This document shows, piece after piece, positions 12,765 through 24,369 of a DNA stretch of 64,000 nt. This stretch comes from Salvia splendens (lineage: Eukaryota > Streptophyta > Magnoliopsida > Lamiales > Lamiaceae), in assembly GCF_004379255.2 (NCBI RefSeq), contig NC_056039.1, positions 4,966,501 to 5,030,500 of the forward strand, in the 5' to 3' direction. The position numbers and the translations under genes were made by a program. The first letter of the stretch is position 1, and the number at the start of each line of letters is the position of its first letter. The notes beneath the pieces are model-generated. The model did not search any database. It was not told the DNA's origin and worked only from the letters and a program-made list of their open reading frames with translations.

Positions 12765-14193
12765 TCATTTGGCGCCCTTCTTGGCAGCAGCCTTGGTCAC
12801 CTTAGCCCCGGACGGGTCTTTCTTCTCCACACTCTTGATAACGCCAACAGCTACAGTCTGCCGCATATCACGAACCGCAAAACGGCCGAGAGGCGGGTAC
12901 TCGGAGAACGTCTCCACCACCATGGGCTTGGTCGGAAGCATCTTCACAAATCCGGCGTCACCGTTCTTCAAGAACTTGGGCTCCTTCTCAATCTCCTTGC
13001 CCGACCGTCTGTCAATCTTGGTGACGAGCTCAGCAAACTTCACAGCAATGTGGGAGGTGTGGCAGTCCAGCACCGGTGCGTAGCCATTACCAATCTGGCC
13101 GGGGTGGTTCATGATGATAACTTGAGACGTGAAGTTCGCAGCTTCCTTAGCAGGGTCGTCCTTCGAGTTGGAGGCCACAAAACCACGCTTCAGATCCTTC
13201 ACAGCAACGTTCTTTACGTTGAAGCCGACATTGTCCCCGGGGACAGCTTCTGGCATTGACTCATGATGCATCTCGACAGACTTGACTTCAGTGGTCAGAC
13301 CAGAGGGGCCGAAGGTGACAACCATACCGGGCTTGAGCACACCGGTCTCCACACGACCCACGGGAACAGTACCAATACCACCAATCTTGTACACATCCTG
13401 AAGTGGGAGACGAAGGGGCTTGTCTGTGGGTCTCTTGGGCTCGTTGATCTGGTCAAGGGCCTCAAGAAGGGTCGGGCCTTTGTACCAATCAAGGTTGGTG
13501 GATCTCTCGATCATGTTGTCTCCCTCAAAACCAGAGATGGGGACGAATGGGATTTTGTCAGGGTTGTAACCAACCTTCTTGAGGTAGGACGAGACTTCCT
13601 TAACAATTTCATCAAATCTGGCCTTAGAGTATTTCGGTGTGGTGGCATCCATCTGCACACAAGAAGAAGATATAAGTATCTTACACATTACAATACCAAA
13701 TGAGAGATGTTAATATCACTAGTTAGCAAACCTTGTTGCAGCAACAGATCATTTGCTTGACACCAAGAGTGAAAGCGAGCAAAGCATGCTCACGAGTCTG
13801 ACCATCCTTGGAGATACCGGCTTCAAAACCACCAGTGGTGGAGTCAATGATCAGGACAGCACAATCGGCCTGTGAGGTACCGGTGATCATGTTCTTGATG
13901 AAGTCACGATGACCGGGTGCATCAATGACAGTGCAGTAGTACTTGGTGGTCTCAAACTTCCACAAGGCGATATCAATTGTGATACCACGCTCCCGCTCAG
14001 CCTTGAGTTTGTCAAGCACCCAGGCATACTTGAACGACCTCTTGTTCATCTCAGCAGCCTCCTTCTCAAACCTCTCAATCACACGCTTGTCAATGCCACC
14101 AAGCTTGTAGATCAAGTGGCCAGTGGTGGTTGACTTTCCAGAGTCGACATGGCCGATAACCACAATGTTAATGTGAACCTTCTCTTTACCCAT
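12765..14193 (-). CDS. eEF1A: translation elongation factor 1-alpha
   Basis: The GTPase that delivers aminoacyl-tRNA to the ribosome A site in the cytosol. Two coding exons, 14193-13732 and 13652-12765, join in phase into 449 aa, the usual length. Exon 1 starts [20 protein letters not shown] (P-loop), then has the switch-I region [15 protein letters not shown] and [12 protein letters not shown]. The NKMD guanine-specificity motif is split by the intron: NK ends exon 1 and MD opens exon 2. Domains 2 and 3 follow intact ([38 protein letters not shown]), with a lysine-rich tail ending AAAKKGAK. A leader intron lies at about 14214-14773, as is common in plant eEF1A genes. Nothing suggests decay; this is a functional copy of what is usually a small gene family. 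Confidence 0.98.
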
Positions 14194-14212
14194 CCCAAAT
14201 TCTCAACAATAC

Positions 14213-14773
14213 ACTGCCATAGCAAAAGATGAAGTAGTAAGAAGGAATGATCCCGGTATAGAGTTACTGTAAACAGATTAGTCTTTAAGAACATTAAAAT
14301 TTTCCTCCGAAATTTATCAAAATCGTCAACGGGTGCTAATTTTACAAAGGCATATTACACCAAGAACAATCGGCAAATTAGTCATATGATTCATACACAT
14401 CAAGTTTGATCATGAATTATGCATTAATCTCTAAGACAATTCAAAGCACATAGGTGATCGGATCCACGATATAAAGTAGTATTCGGCCACAATATATCCT
14501 ACAAATGCAAACTCGTTGAATATTACTTCCAATTTGACATGAGGTCGGAATTGAGCTTATATATTTAACAAAGAAGAAGCAGATCCACCTACATCTGACA
14601 AATCCATAAAAAAATGACCAAAAAAATACAGACAGACGATAGCTTGAGTGAATAAACAATACACTGATACAGCATAATCTAGAAAGCATACGAGTATATC
14701 AGCTAAAAACAGAGAGAGAGTGGTAGAGAAAGATAATCAAGGAAATAGCAGTTAGACAAAGCGATAGATATAC
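14213..14773 (-). other. eEF1A leader (5' UTR) intron
   Basis: On the minus strand a donor TTAG|GTATAT at 14773 and an acceptor GGCAG|TGTATT at 14214 bracket about 560 bp just upstream of the start codon. The leader exon is at about 14774-14860. Plant eEF1A genes often carry an enhancing leader intron of this type; the enhancement itself is inferred. Confidence 0.75.
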
Positions 14774-14902
14774 CTAAGGATGCTAGTAGCTGATGCGGTA
14801 GCTCTCTCGCCGCCGATTGCAGTGAGAGAGTTTTGCAATGAGAGTAGTCAGTGAAAGAGCTCTACCAAATGCGTATATACTTATTTGCTCATCTAGTTGG
14901 AG

Positions 14903-14915
14903 GTTAGGGTTTTTG
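14903..14915 (-). promoter_or_regulatory. telo-box in eEF1A promoter
   Basis: The minus strand reads AAAAACCCTAACC. AAACCCTAA telo-boxes are an established element of plant eEF1A and ribosomal-protein promoters in dividing cells. A TATA-like AAGTATATACGC lies just downstream at about 14871-14882. Confidence 0.75.
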
Positions 14916-14919
14916 CTGA

Positions 14920-15900
14920 CCGTCGGATTTTGATGAGCATATATTTGCTCATCTTTTTTTTCTCAATCTTTATCACTTTTGCCCTAAAAAATGTTTTGGT
15001 CTCATGCATTTACTTTCTAACCTTTTAGTCCCGAATATATTATTTTAATATTTTTAAATCTCAAACATATTGTTTTAGTTCAAAATAACTATTTCTTATT
15101 AAAATTAACCGTAAAAGTGTTTGACCAATTTAATAATTTAATTATAATCTTATTAATTTAATACTCCTTTCGTTCCCTCAATGCCAAGACAACTTTTCGT
15201 CACAGAATCTAAGAAAATAATGTTTAGAGTATTAAATGAATCTAAGTGGAGTAAATTTAATGTTTTAAATTTAAATTTAATTTGTATAAAAATTGAATTT
15301 TTACATGAAAAATTCGTTGATTTTTTAAACTACTCATTTATAGTTAATTAATCCTAAAACTCTTATTTCCTAAAACATAATTTTTCATAGCTCTCTACTA
15401 CAAACTTAAATTTTGGTCAAACATTTTGACTACTAACTTTAACAATAAAAAGGTTATTTTGGACCAAGACAATATGCTTGGGACAAAAAAAGTACCAAAA
15501 TGGAGTAATATGTTACGGACCAAAAGGTCACAAACTTAATGTATGAGACCAAAAAGAATTTTAGGACAAGTGTAAGGGACCAAAATTGGTAATCTTGATT
15601 TTACTCCAACCATTCACTTCAAACTTAAACCTAAAAGAATATTTCATGTTCATCTATTTTTTTGAATTTTTTTAATCTTACGCTCATATTTACTTAAATT
15701 ACACATTAACCTGTAACATTTTATCAATGATTATAAATTTCATACTTCATTATTTATTTTATTTACTTATAGTATTAAATAGTATTACTATGTTATATGA
15801 AGTACATTCACAAGTTATACAAAAAAATAATCAATACTAATAATATATATAAAATATAATATTATCATCCCGATTAATTACTACCCATTTGACGCCTTGG
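14920..15900. other. intergenic, no supported gene
   Basis: AT-rich sequence upstream of eEF1A. It has a Stowaway-like start near 15164 (ACTCCTTTCGTTCCCTCA) with no clean partner end. No gene or RNA was identified. Confidence 0.5.
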
Positions 15901-15907
15901 GAAAGCT

Positions 15908-16440
15908 ATGTGTTGATTGTTGAGTTGTTGGCTATATACGATGGCTTAAAGCTTGCATAGGGATACAATTTGCAAAATGTTGTTATGGAATGTGACAATG
16001 TCAAAGGTTGCAATTACGGCATTGTTAGACACATTTGTTCTCTGATAGATAAACAGTGACATGTAGAGATTAAGAATGCCTATCTCAAAGCAAATCGGGT
16101 GGCAAACTTTATAGCTAACTGGGGTCTGAAGATGCATGAGATCTTTCGACTGCTAAACGATCCTCCGAGAAGCGTTGGCCATCTACGTCAGCTAGATAAG
16201 ATAGGTGAGTTTCGCCATTTGTTGTTGCCTCTGTGTCCTAGAGCTTTGACACAATGGATCACCTATCACAATTCATACTTCATTTCCTAATACACACACA
16301 AGCATGATAAGTGATGGTGGGGTCCATCACTCATGCTTGTGTATGTGTATTAGTCGATGGAGTTGGAATTGTGGTAGGTAATCCTTACCGGAGCCCTGGC
16401 TCTCCTCTTGTAACCCAAAAAATAAAATTAGAGCCCATTT
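15908..16440 (+). mobile_element. decayed LINE 3' end with RNase H fragment
   Basis: One frame reads VELLAIYDGLKLA, stop, GYNLQNVVMECDN, then SLIDKQ, stop, HVEIKNAYLKANRVANFIAN and on to about 16289. This is the RNase H-like domain at the C-terminus of plant non-LTR retrotransposons. Both stops (TAG, TGA) replace what is likely TGG Trp. An A-rich tail (CCCAAAAAATAAAATTA) closes it near 16430. It is non-functional. A strong inverted repeat sits in its 3' untranslated part at 16287-16353. Confidence 0.75.
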
Positions 16441-16441
16441 A

Positions 16442-17014
16442 GAGCATGCGCAATAGCGGACTTCCCGGCGGACGTCCGCTATTGCGTCGTCGGAGGCGGA
16501 TGTTCCTTGCGGACGAGAGGTCGTCATCGGGTTTCATCGGACGTCCGTCGTGATGTCCGCTATTGCGGTGACATGACGGACGTCCCAAATTTTGTTTTGT
16601 TTTGTTTTTTTTATAAAAATTCTATATATACGGCTCGTTGCAAACTCTACACCCCTTGTTCGGCTAGCGGCAAACTATACAGATTTAAGGCATAACATGT
16701 ACTTTGTTTGAATCGTTTTTCGGTTTGAGATATTTTTTTTATTGATGTATTTTTTTTAATTTAAATATGTATTTTTTAAAAATAAAATGGTTGCATTTTT
16801 CTCGTACTCATGTCGAAATTTTAATTTCGTAAAATTTCATATTTGTGAATTTTGATTATCGTGGATGTCCGCTATTGTGGAGTGAGATGTACTTATGACG
16901 TGGCAGTGCTATGAGATGTCCTTATGACGTGGCAGTGCTATGAGATGTCCTTATGACGTGACATAAGATGTTTTTGGGATGTCCGTCGGGACATCCGTTC
17001 TACTTTGGATGCTC
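16442..17014. mobile_element. Harbinger-type non-autonomous element 1
   Basis: Left end GAGCATGCGCAATAGCGGA; the right end inverted reads GAGCATCCAAAGTAGAACGG. TTA flanks both sides (16439-16441, 17015-17017), the usual PIF/Harbinger target duplication. It has GC-rich subterminal repeats of GGACGTCCGCTATTGCG, a TATA-like TCTATATATACGG at about 16620, and near the right end a roughly 29-bp tandem repeat built on ATGACGTGGCAGTGCTATGA (16897-16965). No transposase is present. Confidence 0.75.
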
Positions 17015-17040
17015 TTATAACTACAAATAATTAGATTAAA

Positions 17041-18298
17041 TCATAGAATAACGCCGTACACTTCATCTTCTTCCTTTCTCTTTTTCGTTCTTCTTTTCTG
17101 CGACGGCAAGTTCCTTCCAGTTTCTCTGTCTCCGTCGATTTCTCCATAAATCAGGTAAGTTTCATTGCTCTATTCGAAATAGATAGACAAGAAAGGATTT
17201 ACATTGCAATTTCAGAAATTGGAAAAGGGAATTTGCGATTGCTACAGTCTACCCCATTTTTGGGTAGCACTACTCAAAAACGCAAAACAAGGACGATTTG
17301 GGATGAGTTTTGGTGTATGGTTGGAGGTATTTTCACTGCAAAATTGGGTTTTAGGGTATGGTTGGAGATGCTGGAAAAAATCGGAATCGAAATTTATTTC
17401 TGAATTCCTCATCGTCTACAAGTATTTCTCTTTCTCATATAATTTTTATTTCAGTTCTTTGATTACATTCGTGATCAGTTCGATTTCGTGTTTTGTGTTG
17501 TTCAGTTGTTCGATTGCTTCTGTTTGGAGTGTTTCATAAAGGCAATTTCTTCTAGAAGTTGCTTTTATTATATGGGGAAATTTGTTTATGTTGTGAGATA
17601 ATTGGCACATCGCCATTCTATTTGTTTATGTTGTGCCATGAATGCGATTTCAAGCTCCTATTCTTATGCTCGAACAGTTATCCATGTGGTGATTTAAGTA
17701 TATAATCCAAAACAAGTTAGATAAATAATTTGGTCAATCATGGTTTTTGATACTTCCTACTAAAATTACTGAAATTCATCTTCTTATTTCATGAATGCTG
17801 ATTATTTTGTTAGTCATTGCTTTCGCTTTTCCGCTGTATCTCTTATGTGTTCTGTTTTCAATGTATAAGCAATCTAAGAGATGCTGTCATTGCGGTACTG
17901 AATGTTTTGTAGGTTATAACCTTCAATGGCAACTGAAAAGACTTCAACCGAGAACCCCCCATCCATAGCTTCTACGCCAGCTGGAGCTTCATGTCGGAAG
18001 AAGAAGAGTGAAAGTGCAACATTCCTAGAGGATGTGAAAGATCACATTGATGAATTTATCCATGCTTCTATGGACGAACACAAAACTTGTTTCCAAAAGA
18101 CAATCAAGAAGATAGCTTAACGTCTTGGTCTAGCATTTAGATTCAGGGAATTTTGGTTTCTCTTCTCGTTATAATATCTGTTTGGCACTCTTGATGGTCT
18201 TTTAGATGTTCGGGATGTCAAAAGCTGTTGCAGAGAAGAACTCTGAGGCCAAGGAAATTGAAAGTTCTTTGCCTCTTCGAACAACTGTTGCTGAGTAA
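17041..18298 (+). CDS. small conserved protein of unknown function
   Basis: A leader exon to 17154 (TCAG|GTAAGT) is followed by an intron to 17912; coding starts at ATG 17926. The first coding exon encodes 62 aa ending DEFIHASMDEHKTCFQKTIKK. The apparent last exon, 18206-18298, follows a CTTTTAG acceptor and reads MFGMSKAVAEKNSEAKEIES to a TAA. Joined, they give 92 aa; the join is in phase and resembles small plant proteins I recall with VKDHIDEFI and FGMSK, function unknown. The donor after KK reads ATAGCTTAAC instead of GTNNNN, so a single G-to-A at +1 may block splicing. Without splicing, translation stops after KKIA at 18120 (64 aa). No signal peptide or membrane segment is visible. Confidence 0.7.
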
Positions 18299-18299
18299 G

Positions 18300-19980
18300 G
18301 TGTATTCTGCCCTGCCTTGACATGAACTTAATAGAATAGTATATTTAGTTGTTGTCACCAGTTTTAGATATGTGGATTAAGTCATCTTTGAGACTGTTAC
18401 TTGGGAGTTATTAACTTGATGTGAATCTTGTACTACTTGGCAACCTTGGGCCCAGACAATTCAACAATATTCACAGCATCTTGTTAGTATTTTCATTTTT
18501 CCCATTTGTTTGCAATACATGAATCTGGCTGCCTTTGAAATAATACAGACAAAACTCCAGTAGAGGGGAGGGGATTAGAAGCTCCGTGCTTAAGTGTAGT
18601 CATTTCTACTGGTTCCATGTGTAGCATTCTAATTTTTAACTCATCCTACTATGCTTTCACTCACGACCGGTATAGTGTAGCACCACTGGTGATTCATAGA
18701 ACAATTTTGTAGTAATAGAGAATCCACATTAGTAGAAAATAGAAATACTCAACCATTGCTGCCTTTCCTTCAATATTTTTGACATCATAGTAATTTTAAA
18801 TTAGGTGTATAAATAATCATCCGAACCTAATCATATTATTGTAAGCTCAATACTTGGCTCATTTGCAATTGTTAGGGCTAAAAATTTAACACTGTTGTAA
18901 TACTCGTATGTTTTACTCTCCATAACGTCCGGCCTCTCTGTTCTCTTTCTTAATTACCACAAAAGCAGTAAAGTAGAAGATATCTAGAGCAACCATATTC
19001 GAATGTAGAATTTCCCATCTCATAAGATTCATATTGAAAAGCAACAATAGAAGAAAAACTGAAGCTTAGAACATAGTGACCAACTTATGCAGCTTTTGCA
19101 GTACTGGGTAGGGAAATGCGGGGATAAAACTCAGTTTTAATAACACTAACACCTCCTCCATGGTTGTCGCTTCCATGGCCCGAAGCCTCTCTAGTAATCA
19201 TCTCATGAAACTGCAAAAGTTCTTGAAATTTCCTGTTTTTCATGCTCTCCCTCCTCCTTTCATGATCCTCCAGCCTGAAATATGTCTGCCAACAACATTA
19301 AACAAACCACTCCTTGCTTTCTTGAGAGAGAGAGAGATATATACTCTTGGGAGAAAGGAAGAGGACGAGAAGTCCCAGTTAGACAGATTGGAAGGCCACA
19401 GCTGCTCGAGATTGATAGCATTTCTTTTGTTTTTTTGAGTCTTTGTTGGGAGAGAATGCTGTGGATATGTAGGCAGATTAAGTTTGCTTTTTGGATGTGG
19501 AGTTTGGGATTTGAGCATGGAAGGGAGGGATGCATATAAAAAGTGATACAACTGGGGGTGGTGCTGCTTTGATCGTAATAAACAAGGTTGCATTCGGAAA
19601 AAGACACTTAAAGCATTCAGGGGGCATAGTTGACCGGTCAGAGAGAAGAAGAAGATATTACTGTCTTTAATTTATTTACCCTCTTTATTACTTCTGGATT
19701 AGGGTGGATAAAGATGTGATTATTAGTCAGATCTTTTTCAAACACGAATTTGAACTACAGATGTAGCTTGGGATCCGGGAGCAAAATGAGAGTCAAATGC
19801 CAATTTGATAAAATAAAGTTAACTCTGACCGCAAAACATATAATATGACCAGGCCATGCATACTCTAATTAGTAATTACCCTTTTGTTAACTAGTCGTAC
19901 AAGTACTAATGTGGAGTACTACTGTAATTAATCGTACATCAAACATTTACAGTGATTAATTTAATACTTACTGATCTTAA
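18300..19980. other. intergenic, no supported gene
   Basis: Moderate base composition with open frames on both strands at 19160-19607, overlapping each other and a (GA)n run near 19330, which argues against coding. I looked for conserved microRNA sequences by eye and saw none. Confidence 0.5.
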
Positions 19981-19992
19981 ATTTAACTTTTA

Positions 19993-20277
19993 GTGACCAA
20001 CGGTGGCGGTACAGGAGGGCCGACGGCGGTGGCGGCTGGACTCGTACGCCGACAAGCCCAATACCTCAGAGTTACGAGAGAGAGAGGGGTTGGTGACCGG
20101 CGATGGCAGTTGGGTGGCGTGGAGGAGTCCTCAAGCCGGTGGCCGAGAGGTGGAACCGCGAGAAGGAGAGAAAGAAGAACGATAGGCGGCCGGCGCCGCT
20201 CACCGGCGCCGCCATTGCCAGCCGAGAACAGTGAGACCGATAGTGACAAAGGCGCCGCTACCCTATCTAATATCTGA
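19993..20277. other. GC-rich island of unclear origin
   Basis: A sharply GC-rich segment in AT-rich surroundings, open in three overlapping frames on both strands and rich in Gly/Arg/Pro codons, so base composition rather than coding keeps it open. It includes a palindrome-like GGCGCCGCTCACCGGCGCC near 20188. Perhaps a captured gene piece or a transposon remnant. Confidence 0.4.
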
Positions 20278-20279
20278 AA

Positions 20280-22260
20280 CATGATTTTGAAATAGTAAGG
20301 TTTCACTTCTATTTAGTTGTTGGGCTCATTGTTTGGGCTAAAAATTATTTAATTGTTTTACTTCTAATTAGATGATGGGCTCTTTGTTTGTGCCATATTT
20401 AGAGTATAGGAAGCATAGGGTTTAGGAGCGTAATCATACGAATTTGTTTTGCATGTCTAAGTACAAATACTAAATAATTTATATTGTATATTTTGCATTA
20501 AATTAAAGATGAATAGCTAAGAAAAATATATTGCAAAAGGTTAGATAAAAAAATGATAATGTGCCTCACTTCAAAGAACTCCATGAATATCTATTGAAGA
20601 TTTGTGATCTAAAAATATTGTAAAAGGTTACTTTACATAAAAAATCTTCCATAAGAAAGATTAGTTTATGACCAAAACTTTCGGATTTGTTTTCATGATT
20701 CATAAACTACTATTAACCATATTTAACCACACTAATTCACACCATTATAAATGACAATATAAATAATAAAATTATCACTTGAAAATTTAGGAACTAGAAT
20801 TAAATTGAAGATGCGTAGATGTTATCATGTGATGAAGAACTATGAAGTAATATTAGTAATAGCAATAATATGCAAGTTGCAATCTGCAAATAGATACTCA
20901 AAACCACAAACTCAAAAAAGAATGAGCAACCCATTAAGTTTTACCTCCATCCCAACTAAGATGACATGTTTCTTTTTCGGACGTGTTTTAAAAAAATAAT
21001 ATAAGTAATAAATAGTTAGAGTGGAAAGAAAGTAAGGTAAGCGAGTGATTAATATAGAGGGGAATCCCCTTCAACATTATTTTGTACTCTCTTTACTTTC
21101 TCTCTACTTAAGTACTCTTACATCCTCCGTCCATGAAAAATAGTCTTATTTTACCATTTTGGATTGTCCACGAAAAATAGTCCCATAAATTAATTATGGT
21201 AGAGACGACATTATTTCTCCATTTCAAAACTATTCTTGCATTCCATTATTGGATTTGTAATGGCACTCAATTGACAATTACACTTTTAGGAAGGATAAAT
21301 CTTACGTGTCATGATATTGGGCATAAAGTATTTTATATTAGTGATTTTTTTTATTACATGTTTGTGATTTTTATGTTTTTATTTAAAAATTAAAAATATT
21401 ATAATTACCATTTGGTTTTTTTAATTCTTGAAACATGTTTTTAAATCTACAAGTGTTAATTCTTGAAATATTATAAAAATATTATAATGCATTTTCTATT
21501 TTTTATTTTTTTACTCTAACTAATGGAAACATCATTATCTTTACTTTATTATGTGTTATTTTATTCTTCTACACTCAACCCACAAAATAAAAATGTATAA
21601 AGTTCTGCATCGAATAGGAAATGCTTTACTTGGATTGAGACCTTACATTACTTTTTTTCTTTAAGTGTACATAATGATATTATTTCTTATTTCTACTTAA
21701 TTATCTTATTTTAATTAACTCATACTCTTTAATCCTTAGTCGTTTCTTTGTCATTTGTTTTATTTTATTTTACTCCACTCATGTCAGAGAAGTACATTTC
21801 TCTTTTTGTTATTGTTTATAATGTTTTTAACTGTTTATAATATTTTAAATTTTTCTTAGTATTATTAATACTTATTGGTAGTAACACATATTCTTAACTT
21901 CATACATCATTATAGTATTCTTACGAAACCCAGTCTTTAGTCATGGACAATTGTATGTTGCTATATCTAGAGTTACGAGTCGTGCAGGTCTGAAGATTTT
22001 GGTTTGTAAGCATGAGGATGATGATAGTAGGGGTGATTCGAGTGCTAATGTTGTTTACAAAGAGTTTTTTCAAAACTTATGAACTATTGGTGTTTTGTAG
22101 ATCCTATTTTGTTGAGCTGTTTATTTTGTTCCATTTATTCGGTTGTTACTTTTTTGTCTTTATTTGCACATGTTTTATTTTCTTTCTCTTTCGATTATGT
22201 ATTTATTTTTACTACTAATCTTTTATTTTAACTAACTCATACTCTTTTATCTTTATTTAC
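20280..22260. other. AT-rich intergenic with MITE scraps
   Basis: A Stowaway-like terminus lies near 21124 (CATCCTCCGTCCATGAAAAA), and a second scrap near 20947 (CCTCCATCCCAACTAAGATG). A short imperfect duplication (ACTTCTA.TTAG and GGGCTC.TTGTTTG) occurs at 20305-20396. No gene is supported. Confidence 0.5.
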
Positions 22261-22269
22261 ACATAATTT

Positions 22270-22311
22270 AAAAATTTTATGTCCCGTGCATAGTACGAGT
22301 GTTGACACTAG
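22270..22311 (+). mobile_element. probable Helitron 3' terminus
   Basis: The sequence has an imperfect hairpin CCCGTGCATAGTACGAG followed after a short spacer by CTAG and then T. Helitrons end in a GC-rich hairpin about 10-12 nt before CTRR and insert between A and T. The matching 5' TC end was not found, so element length is unknown. Confidence 0.5.
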
Positions 22312-22654
22312 TGTACCAAACATGTCAATTATTTAAAAAAAAAGCTGCATAGTGACATAATGAAATGAAAGAGAAACTGAAAAGAGATTAGAAAAATCAA
22401 ATTTAAAATGAAGAAAAGGGGGTGGAAGATAGAAAAAGAAGTAAAGAAAAACAAGAGGGATAATATGAGAACGCTCTCGACAAACATTTGCATTGACTTC
22501 AATGTATGCTCCGGACGAATATTTACTCTAAAAAAAATGAAGGTAAATATCATTTAATTCATGATGTTGCACTGGATTACGGTTATTTTCTTAAAAAAAT
22601 TTAAGTGAGCTTAAAAGCATATTAATATAAAGTTTCATTTTTTTGCAATTATCC

Positions 22655-23075
22655 TACAATGCCCAATTTTGGAAATCGGTGGCAATTGACAATTTTTTCG
22701 TGATGGTTAAAGAAATTGACGTAATCTCAGGGGCAATTCCTAATTTTGGTGAAATCGGTGACAATTGACAAATCTTATGTGACAGGTTAAAAAATGACAT
22801 AATCTATGGGACAATTTATTATTTTGGGGAAATAAGTGATGATGCGACAATTGACAAATCTTATGTGTCAGTTAAAGTAAAATAAAATGGCGTAATTTAT
22901 GGGACAATTCATAATATTGGTGAAATCGATGATATGCCGCAATTAACAAATTTTATACGACGGTTAACATGACGTCATTTTTTTGGACATTTTCTAATCT
23001 GGGTGAAATCGATGATAATGCTACCATTTACAAATCTCATGTGACAATTAACAAATTGAAATGACGTCATTTGTA
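22655..23075. repeat. degenerate tandem repeat, about 80-90 bp period
   Basis: Five diverged copies begin near 22655, 22730, 22808, 22901 and 22984. Each contains GG.CAATT, then TTTTGG.GAAATCG.TG, CAATTGACAAATCTTATGTG, GGTTAA and a TGACGT.AT ending. No conserved reading frame runs through them. Intergenic, about 1.3 kb upstream of the SIZ1 start codon. Confidence 0.75.
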
Positions 23076-23079
23076 TGCA

Positions 23080-24369
23080 TGTTGCTTGTACCATTTAGGC
23101 AGAAAATTTAGATTTTAGCCGAGGTACGAGTTTGGGCTTAGTGGACTAATCTCCTCATACAATGATCATCTTATTTCACTTAAACTTAATTTATATTAAC
23201 ACATGAAATAATACTGCACACTTTTTCCTTTTCTATAAACAGTGTAATACTAGTAGTATTAATTTTATATTAACAATAGCAACTATTGTAATCTGTGGAT
23301 GCCTATTGTTTCGCTATTTGCAACCGAATTCCATGTATTGTAACCATTTAAATTTCACAGGAGGGATGAAAATGGACAATTGATGATTGAATGTTAGATT
23401 CTTAAAGTGCAATTTTCGTCCGTTTAAAGATGGCAAATGCTACACCAATTTAAATTTTTTCACATGATATTTCAAATAAAAATAAGCACATTTGATTGAC
23501 TAATTTGTATAGCAATCACCATAGTGTAATTATTCAATTATAATACTCCAAGCTGATAATAGAAAATAGATCATAAGATTGTGCGATAATAGGCAAGGAT
23601 TACATTATTAGATGAACATCAAATGATACACGATTTTCCCTTTTATTTCAGTTTAACATAATACAGTATCTGATATCATAAAATTATATCCTAAATTTAT
23701 ACTAATACACTAGAATTAACGCAAATTTTAATAAATATTTCTAAAATAATGTTAAAATTGAGAAATATGTGAAAATTGTATTTTCCTAGTCCTAGTCTTA
23801 AGCACTTTTAAAATGCAATGAAATTAGTTAAGAAAATACTCCTAAAAAATACTGGTGGCTTGGACCGAGAAATAGCGAAGCAGAACCCGGACGTATTCGC
23901 AGTAATAAACCGAATTGAATACACCGATGATACGTCCGGAAATTTGGTAGGTTGTTTTTCTCTTTTCCGGCTGCTTTTTTGGGGCAAAATCAAACACACA
24001 CAACACCTTGCAGTGTGTGGATTATAGCGAGAGATTTGGGCAGACACGACGAGCCGCTGTTTAGTACCCTCGCAACCCTTAATCACTTTCCGCCCTAATT
24101 GCGCCGCTGGTTTTGGTGCATTTTCTTGTATCCAATTCATAACTTTTTTTTGTAAGTTTTTGTCCTCTTCCAATTTAATACCGTGTGCTGATTTGTGCCT
24201 GCGTATTTATATTATTGTTTTGATGAAGCGAATTGGCTGATGACGTGAGGGGGTCTGGATTCCGATGGCTAATTGAAGAAGGCGCGTGGCTCCGCAGCTT
24301 TATCTGATCATTTGGTGTTGTTTCTGTGAGTTCGGCTGTGGGGCGGAGTGAGTTTGGGGAGTAAAGAGG
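23080..24369 (+). other. SIZ1 upstream region and leader
   Basis: AT-rich to about 23800, then more balanced. Short frames at 23808-24173 show no family resemblance. The leader of SIZ1 probably begins within 23990-24250, but no cap site or TATA can be fixed. A leader intron is possible and not resolved. Confidence 0.4.

Noticed and set aside
12769..13703. Long plus-strand frames over the eEF1A gene
   Set aside because: They are antisense shadows of a strongly conserved coding sequence with no family resemblance of their own.
18112..18205. U12-type AT-AC intron in the small gene
   Set aside because: The donor ATAGCTTAA does not fit ATATCCTT and the intron ends in AG, so a U12 AT-AC intron is unlikely.
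19160..19607. Overlapping frames on both strands suggesting a gene
   Set aside because: Frames overlap on both strands around a GA repeat and show no recognisable protein features.
23808..24173. 121-codon minus-strand frame upstream of SIZ1
   Set aside because: No domain, no splice context, and it overlaps the likely SIZ1 leader on the other strand.
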